Positions 58,301-64,000 of a DNA stretch of 64,000 bases are shown piece by piece. Numbering within the stretch: the stretch's first letter is position 1; every line of letters begins with the position of its first letter. The translations under genes and the position numbers were made by a program. The stretch comes from Streptomyces olivaceus (GTDB lineage Bacteria; Actinomycetota; Actinomycetes; Streptomycetales; Streptomycetaceae): contig NZ_JOFH01000007.1 of assembly GCF_000721235.1 (NCBI RefSeq), positions 62,001 through 126,000 on the forward strand, given 5' to 3'. Below the pieces are notes generated by a model. That model was not told where the DNA came from, searched no databases, and saw only the letters and a program-made list of their open reading frames with translations.

Positions 58301-59482
58301 GAGCCCTTCGGCGACGTGTTCATGGTGGTCGACGGCTGGTCGACGGTCCGCCAGGACTACGACGACCTGGTGCCGAAGTTCAACGAGCTGGCCGCGCGCG
58401 GCCTCAACTACGGCATCCACCTGCTGATCAGCACGACCCGCTGGGTGGAGCTGTCGGCGCAGGTCCGCGACCAGTCCGCCACCCGCCTGGAACTGCGGAT
58501 GGGTGACCCGATGGACTCCGAGGTCGACACCCGCAAGGCGCGCTCGGTGCCCCGCACCGGAGGGCGCGGCATCACCCCCGACACCAAGATGCACTTCCTC
58601 GCCGGTCTGCCCCGCATCGACGGCAGCGGCTCCCTGGAGGACCTCGGCGAGGGCGTCGCCCACCTGGTCTCCGAGATCTCCCGGCACTGGACGGGCCCGT
58701 CCGCCCCGCAGGTCCGGATGCTGCCGCACCGGCTGCCGGTGGCCGAACTCCCCGCCCCGCAGCCCACGGAGGGCGGCGGTATGCGGCTGGCGCTCGGCAT
58801 CGACCAGGACGCCCTGGAGCCGGTCTGGCACGACTTCAGCCGCACGCCGCACCTGACCGTGATCGGCGACACCGAGAGCGGCAAGACCAACCTGATGCGC
58901 CGGATCACCGAGGGCATCACCGCCCGGTACGCGCCCAACGAGGCGAAGATCATCGTGGTCGACTACCGCCGTACGCTGGTGGACACGATCCCCGAGGAGT
59001 ACCGCATCGGGCACGTCATCTCCCTGGACAACCTCAAGGAGACGGTCGAGGGCGCGGCCCGCGCTCTGAAGACCCGGGTGCCCGGAGCGGACATCGCCCC
59101 GTCCCGGATGCGCCGGTGCGACTGGTGGACGGGCCCCCGCCTGTTCGTCCTCGTCGACGACTACGACATGGTCTCCGGCAACTCCTTCCAGAGCCCGTTC
59201 GAGCCGCTCTTCGAGCACCTGACCCTCGGCTTCGAGATGGGCCTGCACCTGGTCGTCGCCCGCAGCGCGATGGGCGCGGGGCGGGCCATGAGCGACGCGC
59301 TGCTGCGCCGCCTCGACGAGGCCAACAACCCGGGGGTGCTGCTGTCCTGCCCGCCCACCGAGGGCAACCTGTTCGGCAACACCAAGCCGCGCAACCTCCC
59401 GCCCGGCCGCGCCCTGCACGTCGCCCGCCGCAAGGCACGGCTGATCCAGACGGCACTGGTGGAGGACGCGCCGGAGAGCTGA
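55388..59482 (+). CDS. eccC: type VII secretion ATPase EccC (fused EccCa-EccCb)
   Basis: A 1,364-residue FtsK/SpoIIIE-type motor that recognises and drives ESX substrates. Two membrane helices (about 41-59 and 65-87) follow the basic start SVVLFRRPARR. Three ATPase domains follow: GATGSGKS (from 520) with Walker B VVVDEF (D633, E634); GGSQSGKS (from 872) with VVDGW (D982, no following Glu); and GDTESGKT (from 1160) with LVDDYD (D1257). Only domain 1 has the full DE pair, in line with EccC enzymes where it is the active one and the others bind substrate. The start is TTG 55388, eight bases after GGAGGT; the earlier TTG 55367 lacks a site. All three domains are in one polypeptide, unlike ESX-1 of mycobacteria. 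Confidence 0.95.
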   Translation: MSVVLFRRPARRRGPEMPEGQLTLQEPPVLSETVPDTSTIWTYLPMALMSMSMMLMFLRPGGGNGVFMYLALGVMALSAAAMLLGQLMRRSGERKQRLKGERRDYLRYLTQIRKRVRATVVEQQRALAWRHPDPASLRSLARTSRLWERRPADEDFGEVRLAVGEQQLALSLNPVSTRPVEDLEPLCAHALRRFIRAYSTIPEQPIGLYLRSSARILLRPEDAAGEDGAAPEVPPQGQALGGTGGTAGAGTSVRATSPADEALAALVRAVLAQLAVFHAPEELWIAVCASDDRRSDWEWAKWLPHVLDPHEEDGAGSVRRITADLTELDDLLGSEFAERPGFDPDARPGRDEPFTVVVLDGVTVPEGHRWAGHGYRNALLLDVSGALRWRPGRNTLRLTVGPDTVSLVRTDRSRKERSVPLGRPDRLGPLGAESLARLLTSRRISLGTDIAQPLETDIELTTLLGIPDLHRHDAPAHFARQTGSARLRVPVAVGVDGRPVELDIKESAQGGMGPHGLLIGATGSGKSELLRTLVLGLALSNSSETLNFVLVDFKGGATFLGLEELPHTSAVITNLADEAALVERMQDALHGELMRRQELLRAAGNHTSALEYERARAGGADLTPLPSLFVVVDEFSELLSSHREFMDLFVMIGRLGRSLGVHLLLASQRLDEGRMHQLESHLSYRIGLRTFSAMESRGVLGVPDAYQLPAAPGNGYLKSGVESLTRFRAAYSSGTYARRTGAVARARVASQVVPWTSGWVVPRAPEPTAEPEPAAEEAGEEETLLAVALDRLRGSGPAAHQVWLPPLDTPVPLDTLLPGIAADPERGLTAAGWHGTGRLRVPVALVDKPFEQRRDPHVVDLSGAGGHVAIAGGSQSGKSTLTRTLITALALTHTPAEVQFYCLDFGGGGLSQLASLPHVGGVAARLNPERVHRAVAEVMTLLARREQFFVDHTVDSMQSYRRRRAAGEFPDEPFGDVFMVVDGWSTVRQDYDDLVPKFNELAARGLNYGIHLLISTTRWVELSAQVRDQSATRLELRMGDPMDSEVDTRKARSVPRTGGRGITPDTKMHFLAGLPRIDGSGSLEDLGEGVAHLVSEISRHWTGPSAPQVRMLPHRLPVAELPAPQPTEGGGMRLALGIDQDALEPVWHDFSRTPHLTVIGDTESGKTNLMRRITEGITARYAPNEAKIIVVDYRRTLVDTIPEEYRIGHVISLDNLKETVEGAARALKTRVPGADIAPSRMRRCDWWTGPRLFVLVDDYDMVSGNSFQSPFEPLFEHLTLGFEMGLHLVVARSAMGAGRAMSDALLRRLDEANNPGVLLSCPPTEGNLFGNTKPRNLPPGRALHVARRKARLIQTALVEDAPES

Positions 59483-59501
59483 GACCAGCGGTGCGCGGGA
59501 G

Positions 59502-59537
59502 CGCCCGGGGCGGCCACTCAGGTGGCGGCCCCGGGCG
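59502..59537 (+). terminator. eccC terminator hairpin
   Basis: Sixteen-base arms (59502-59517 and 59522-59537) with one mismatch and a 4-base loop start 19 bases after the eccC stop. There is no T-run. The rest of the 284-base gap to the convergent mycosin gene shows no other feature. Confidence 0.7.
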
Positions 59538-59766
59538 TTCCGGCGTCCGGCGGAGGGGCGGGCGTCCCCCGGTGCTGCCCGGCCCCGGCGCGCGGCCACG
59601 CCGTACGAAGCGGCGGCCGGGCGCACAGGGAAACCTCCTCGTGGGCGGGACCGGGCACACCGGCGTGGCACCTCTCGCCCGCCGGGCCCGCATGCGTCCA
59701 TACGGATCCGCCCGGATCCGTACGAATCCGTACGAGTCCGGGCGGAACGGGACGCGGTGCCGGTGC

Positions 59767-61158
59767 TCAGTCCCGGGCGGTGTCCGCCGGGCGCCAGCCG
59801 CGGGCGCGGGCGCGCGGGACGGCGACGACGGCCCAGAGCACGGCGAGGACACCGGCGGCGCCGAGCAGCACGAAGACGGTGGCGCGGTCCGCGGCCCCGT
59901 CGGCGTCGGCGGTGTCCCGTACGGTCACCGGCCCCGCCTCGGTCCGCGGCCGGGCGCCGGCGTCCGCGTCCGCGTCGCCGAGCACCGTGGTGACGGCGGC
60001 GTAGGCGTCCAGCTGCGGGATGTCCGCCGGGTAGGCGGTGGCCGTCAGCCGGTGGACGATCTCCCCGGGGGTGTCGTCCGGGCGGGCGGCACGGAGCACC
60101 GCGGCGGTCCCGGCGGTGTACGCGGCGGCGACCGAGGCACCGGCCCCCAGGTAGTGGCCGTTTCCGCGCGGGCCGCCGGAGACCACCCCGGCGCCGGGCG
60201 CGGCCAGGTCGACGCCGTCGGTGGGCAGGGCGTCGCCCGGGCGGGCGCCGCTGGGCAGCATGTCGGCGACGGAGAGGACGCCCGGCTCACCCGCCGGGTA
60301 GTAGGTGCGGGTCGGCGTCTCCTGCGTGGCGTTGGCGTTCGGCGGGTCGGGCGTGGCGGCGGCGACCACCACCGCGCCCGCGTCGAGGGCGTCGGCGACC
60401 GCCGAGGTCAGCTCCTTGTCCCGCTTGTACAGGGCCACCCCGATGGCGATGACGTCCGCGTCGGCGGCGGTCGCGTCCCGCACCGCCCGGGCGACCAGCG
60501 CGGCGTCGGCCGTGCCGCGCTCGTCGGTGCCGCGCAGGGCGAGCAGCTTCGCACCCGGCGCGACGCCGGGCAGCCGGGTGTCGCCCCAGCCCTCCCCGAC
60601 GATCAGCCCGGCCAGGAAGGTGCCGTGTCCGACGCAGTCGTCGCCGGCGTCTCCCCGTGCGGTGACCCGGTCGCCGAGCCCGGCGGCGCCGGCCCGGACC
60701 CCGGTGTCGACGAGGGCGACGGTCGTGCCCGCTCCGGCGCCGTGCTGGTGCACCCGGGCCAGGTCGAGGCGCTGGCGCGACCAGTCCTGCTTCTCGGCCT
60801 TCTCGGGCGAGGCCGCGGTGCACGGCACGCCCTGGGTGCCGGGATCGAAGGCGGAGGGCATCGGCGGCAGCCCCTGGCTCTTGCCGTCGGCGGCGGGCAC
60901 CGCGCGCGGGGCCCCGGCCACGGCGGCCCGCGTCCCCGCGGACCCGGCCACGGCGTGCGCCCCGTCCGCGACCCCGGCCGCGGCGGACACCGCGCCCCCG
61001 GGCTCCGCCGCGGCGGGCGCGGCCACCGGCAGCAGCACTGCGGCGGCCAGCGCGACGCCGCACAGCGGACGCCCCGCACCCGGCCCGCGGCGCGCCGGCG
61101 CGCCGCCTTCACGGCCGCGGCGCTCCACCGTGCCGCCTACGCGGTCGCGGCGCCTCAC
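59767..61158 (-). CDS. mycP: mycosin (MycP) subtilisin-like protease of the ESX system
   Basis: A 463-residue mycosin: signal peptide (about 1-50, core [19 protein letters not shown]), subtilisin domain, and C-terminal membrane anchor ([20 protein letters not shown]). The catalytic triad is present: D151 (ALVDTG), H178 (VGHGTFLAG) and S342 ([11 protein letters not shown], for the usual GTSMAAP). The oxyanion Asn, normally in AAGN, is missing: the strand reads [11 protein letters not shown], with Pro at that place (P270). Mycosins stabilise the ESX complex and can act independently of proteolysis. GTG 61158 overlaps the stop of the AAA gene by four bases (GTGA), so the two are coupled. A much longer frame upstream is a shadow. 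Confidence 0.9.
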   Translation of the reverse strand: MRRRDRVGGTVERRGREGGAPARRGPGAGRPLCGVALAAAVLLPVAAPAAAEPGGAVSAAAGVADGAHAVAGSAGTRAAVAGAPRAVPAADGKSQGLPPMPSAFDPGTQGVPCTAASPEKAEKQDWSRQRLDLARVHQHGAGAGTTVALVDTGVRAGAAGLGDRVTARGDAGDDCVGHGTFLAGLIVGEGWGDTRLPGVAPGAKLLALRGTDERGTADAALVARAVRDATAADADVIAIGVALYKRDKELTSAVADALDAGAVVVAAATPDPPNANATQETPTRTYYPAGEPGVLSVADMLPSGARPGDALPTDGVDLAAPGAGVVSGGPRGNGHYLGAGASVAAAYTAGTAAVLRAARPDDTPGEIVHRLTATAYPADIPQLDAYAAVTTVLGDADADAGARPRTEAGPVTVRDTADADGAADRATVFVLLGAAGVLAVLWAVVAVPRARARGWRPADTARD

Positions 61159-64000
61159 CGGGCCGCCTTCGGGGTCGCCGCGGTGACGTCCTCGGGCAGC
61201 AGGACCCGCAGGTCCTCCAGGGTGGGCGCGGCGAGCGAACTGAGCCGTCCGGCCTGCCGGGTGACCATCGACTCCACCACCTGCCGGGCCAGCCGGGCGT
61301 TGCCGAAGGACTGGTCGCGGGGCAGCGAGTCGAAGTGCTCCCGCAGCAGCGGCCCGGTTCCGGGACCGCACTCGTAGCCCATGGCGGACGCCTGGGTGCG
61401 CACGATGGTGACCAGCTCCTCGGAGGAGTAGTCGGCGAAGGCGATCCGGCGCGGGAAGCGCGACGCCAGGCCGGGGTTGGAGGAGAGGAAGCGCTCCATC
61501 TCGCCGGTGTAGCCGGCGACGATGACCACGACGTCGTCGCGGTGGTCCTCCATCAGCTTCAGCAGCGTGTCGACCGCTTCCTGGCCGAAGTCGTTGCCGC
61601 CGCCGCGCGGGGTGAGGGTGTACGCCTCGTCGATGAAGAGGACGCCGCCGCGGGCCCGTTCGAAGACCTCCCGGGTGAGCTGGGCGGTGTGTCCGATGTA
61701 CCGGCCGACCAGGTCGGCGCGGGCCGCCTCGACCAGCTGGCCGCGCGGGAGGATGCCCAGCTGGCTGAGGATCTCGCCGTACAGCCGCGCGACGGTGGTC
61801 TTGCCGGTGCCGGGCGGGCCGGTGAAGACCAGGTGGTGGCTGAGCGAGGGCACCGGCAGTCCGGCGGCGGCGCGGTGGCGGGCCGTGGTGATGAGGTTGA
61901 CCAGGTCCGTGACGTCGCGCTTGACCTCGGCGAGGCCGACCATGTCGCCGAGGCGGGTCAGCGGGTCGTTCTCCGGTACGCCGGTCCCGGCGCTCTGCTC
62001 GGCGGCGGTCGCGGAGACGTCCTCCGGCAGCAGCAGTCTGAGGTCGCGCTCGCCGACCTGCTGGAGCGTGGCGAGCCGGACCGCCTGCCGGTCCACCATC
62101 TCCTCGAAGACGCCGCGTGCGGCACGCCCGTTGCCGAACCCGGCGCCCCGGGGCATCGCGTCGAAGTGCGCGGCCAGCGCGGCCGCCGTGCCCTCACCCA
62201 GCTCGTACTGGTGCGCGGCGCACATGCTCTCCATGATGGCGACCAGCTCGGGCACGGTGTAGTTCTCGAACTCGACCGTGCGCGAGAAGCGCGAGCCCAG
62301 GCCGGGGTTGGAGGCGAGGAACCCGGTCATCTCGTCGGTGTAGCCGGCCACGATGACGACCACCTCGTCGCGGTGGTCCTCCATCAGCTTCAGCAGCGTG
62401 TCCACGGCCTCCCGGCCGAAGTCGGCGCCGCCGTGCCCGCTGTCCGAGGTGAGGGTGTACGCCTCGTCGACGAAGAGCACACCGCCCAGGGCCCGTTCGA
62501 ACGTCTCGGTGGTCTTGATCGCTGTACCGCCGACGACCTGGGCGACGAGGTCGGCGCGCGAGACCTCCACGAGGTGGCCGTCGCGCAGCGACCCCAGCTC
62601 GGCGAGGATCGCGCCGTAGAGGCGGGCGACGGTGGTCTTGCCGGTGCCGGGCGGGCCGGTGAAGACCAGGTGGCGGCTCATCGGCGGCGCGGACATGCCG
62701 AGTTGCTCGCGGCGCTGGGCGAGCTGGGTGAGGTTGACCAGCGTACGGACCTGTTCCTTGACGTTGTCCAGGCCGATCAGCGCGTTCAGGGCGCCCAGCG
62801 GGCCGTCGGGCCGGTCCTGGGCGGGGCCGTCGGCGGCGCCCGAGCCCGCCGGGTCGGTGTTCTCGGCGCTGCCCGAACCCCAGGCGTCGCGCTTGCCGTT
62901 GCCGGTGCTGCTGAGGCCCTCGACGGCGAGCCGCTCGCCGGGGGCGGTCTGGACCAGGCCGCCGCCCTCGTTCTCCCGCGCGAGGCAGTTGACGAGGGAG
63001 ACCGGCGCGGTGGTCTCCACCCGGAAGCCGTCCTGCGCGCCGCCGGCCACCTCGCAGCCGCTGAGCGAGGCGATCGCGCCCTCGCGCAGCAGCACGCCGT
63101 GGCCCTGCGGGGTGAGCACCGAGGTGCGGTTGGCGGTCAGTTCGCCGCCGGAGTCGACGACGATGCCCTCCGCGCCGGCGTTCTCCACGCGGAAGTCCCG
63201 GACGGTGACGCTGCCGCCGTCCTCCAGGACGAGTCCGCTGTCCACGGCGCCGGAGACACCGCCGCCGGCCAGGTACAGGGTGCTGCCGCTCGCCGCGCGC
63301 ACGCCCGAGCCGCCCGGCTGCACGATCTCGCAGTCCTCGACCCGGCCGCGGGCGTCCCCGGTGGCGGTGATGCCGTCGCCCGACGGCTCCACGAGGCGGG
63401 CCCTGCGCAGCAGCGGGTTGGCCCCGGCCCGCAGCGCGATCGCCGGCGCGCCGCCGATGACCTCCAGGCGGTCCAGCTCGGCCGCCGCGTCCTCCTCCAG
63501 GAGCAGGCCGGTCTCGGCGCAGTCGCGGACGGTCAGGCCGGTCAGCGCCGGGGAGGCCGCCCCGGCGACCCGCAGGGCCACGCCCTGGGCGCCGTCGATC
63601 CAGCAGTCCTCGAAGGTGCCGCGTGCCCGGTCGGTGACGACCACGCCGTGGCCCCGGGTGCGGGAGACGCGGCAGCGGCGCAGTACCGGGTCGGTGCCCG
63701 CGGCCAGGGTGATGCCGGTGCCGGACGCCCCGGTGATCCGGACGTCCTCGAGGGTCGTACGGCCGGCGCTGCTCAGGTGGACGCCGTTGCTGGTGTCGTG
63801 CACGACCGTGCGGCTCACCGTCAGGGTGGAGTTGCCCTCCAGGGCGAGGGACGGCTTGTCGGTGGAGGAGAGGTCGCAGTCCTCCAGCGAGCCGCGGGAG
63901 TCGCCGTTGGCGAGGACGCCGTTGCCGCGGGCGTCGCGCACCGTGCAGCCGCGGACGCGGACCTCGCCCTGTTCGGCGACGACCAGGCCGCTGGTGCCGA
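61155..64000 (-). CDS. EccA-like double-AAA ATPase fused to a right-handed beta-helix (5' end outside window)
   Basis: At least 947 residues are visible, and the frame stays open at the window edge. The first 350 or so are right-handed parallel beta-helix repeats ([32 protein letters not shown] and similar 23-residue coils). Two CbbX/EccA-type AAA domains follow, each with [15 protein letters not shown] (near 62,640 and 61,800) and Walker [10 protein letters not shown] or LFIDEAYTL, followed by the [17 protein letters not shown] sensor region. EccA proteins act in the cytosol on ESX substrates. Both ATPase sites look intact. The beta-helix may bind repetitive or elongated clients such as the giant effector (inference). 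It is coupled to mycP. Confidence 0.9.
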   Translation of the reverse strand, partial: GTSGLVVAEQGEVRVRGCTVRDARGNGVLANGDSRGSLEDCDLSSTDKPSLALEGNSTLTVSRTVVHDTSNGVHLSSAGRTTLEDVRITGASGTGITLAAGTDPVLRRCRVSRTRGHGVVVTDRARGTFEDCWIDGAQGVALRVAGAASPALTGLTVRDCAETGLLLEEDAAAELDRLEVIGGAPAIALRAGANPLLRRARLVEPSGDGITATGDARGRVEDCEIVQPGGSGVRAASGSTLYLAGGGVSGAVDSGLVLEDGGSVTVRDFRVENAGAEGIVVDSGGELTANRTSVLTPQGHGVLLREGAIASLSGCEVAGGAQDGFRVETTAPVSLVNCLARENEGGGLVQTAPGERLAVEGLSSTGNGKRDAWGSGSAENTDPAGSGAADGPAQDRPDGPLGALNALIGLDNVKEQVRTLVNLTQLAQRREQLGMSAPPMSRHLVFTGPPGTGKTTVARLYGAILAELGSLRDGHLVEVSRADLVAQVVGGTAIKTTETFERALGGVLFVDEAYTLTSDSGHGGADFGREAVDTLLKLMEDHRDEVVVIVAGYTDEMTGFLASNPGLGSRFSRTVEFENYTVPELVAIMESMCAAHQYELGEGTAAALAAHFDAMPRGAGFGNGRAARGVFEEMVDRQAVRLATLQQVGERDLRLLLPEDVSATAAEQSAGTGVPENDPLTRLGDMVGLAEVKRDVTDLVNLITTARHRAAAGLPVPSLSHHLVFTGPPGTGKTTVARLYGEILSQLGILPRGQLVEAARADLVGRYIGHTAQLTREVFERARGGVLFIDEAYTLTPRGGGNDFGQEAVDTLLKLMEDHRDDVVVIVAGYTGEMERFLSSNPGLASRFPRRIAFADYSSEELVTIVRTQASAMGYECGPGTGPLLREHFDSLPRDQSFGNARLARQVVESMVTRQAGRLSSLAAPTLEDLRVLLPEDVTAATPKAAR

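Noticed and set aside
55094..59701. A 1,535-codon minus-strand frame opposite eccC
   Set aside because: EccC on the + strand has three ATPase domains with Walker motifs; the opposite frame has none.
61159..61371. Longer start for the mycosin gene
   Set aside because: It would overlap the AAA gene by more than 200 bases; GTG 61158 gives a four-base overlap and a proper signal peptide.
1..64000. tRNA and rRNA genes
   Set aside because: No cloverleaf or rRNA-like sequence was noticed; short RNAs without strong structure could be missed by eye.

Overview
The window looks like a Streptomyces or close-relative chromosome. GC content is very high throughout, third codon positions are almost all G or C, GTG and TTG starts are common, and the gene families (SAV_2336/AfsR-like regulators, a Streptomyces-style ESX locus, giant repeat proteins) are typical of filamentous actinomycetes. 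I see no tRNA, rRNA or CRISPR array.

Left part (1-10,072). The end of a MoxR-type AAA ATPase overlaps by one base a 1,619-residue multidomain protein: SAV_2336 N-terminal domain, pseudokinase, AfsR-like winged helix plus BTAD, a possible cyclase-like domain, and a HAD domain. These two are followed on the same strand by an MreB/Mbl-like protein and a GAF sensor kinase. In three of these neighbours the residues that normally bind or hydrolyse ATP are missing or altered. Then come a 48-residue PSQAEGER protein, a convergent AraC-type regulator, and a small secreted peptidoglycan-binding-like protein.

Right part (10,229-64,000) is a type VII secretion (ESX) locus. The core machine is EccC (+ strand), EccD, EccB, a mycosin protease, and an EccA-like double-AAA protein fused to a beta-helix. 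I recognise no EccE. Running leftwards on the minus strand from eccD/eccB are two small WXG100-type proteins, a helical protein of unknown function, an AAWKG-type coiled-coil/repeat protein with a C-terminal YxxxD motif, a YbaB/EspL-like protein, a third WXG100 protein, a giant gene and an SseB-like T7SS-associated gene. eccD and eccC diverge from a 395-bp region carrying a perfect CATACCG-AG-CGGTATG palindrome.

The giant gene (10,894-44,547, minus) is the centre of interest. It is one uninterrupted frame of about 11,217 codons, with a WXG100/CpnT-like N-terminus and a long chain of modules. Four modules have a His-Gly / Cys pair at an almost fixed spacing of 46-47 residues, suggesting clan CD (caspase/CPD-like) peptidases; they probably correspond to what databases call 'lonely Cys' domains. 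It also has one apparently intact and two degenerate OTU-like cysteine-protease modules, a HExxHxxxxxD zincin site, OmpA-like modules, repeated beta-alpha modules, and a C-terminal domain that also occurs once internally. A stretch of about 3.34 kb is tandemly duplicated inside it. The best working model (inference) is a self-processing polymorphic effector exported by the adjacent ESX system, with the small WXG100 proteins as co-substrates and the SseB-like protein as a possible accessory factor.

A 189-bp element bounded by perfect 21-bp inverted repeats (53,339-53,527) sits between eccB and eccD and looks like a MITE or REP-like repeat.
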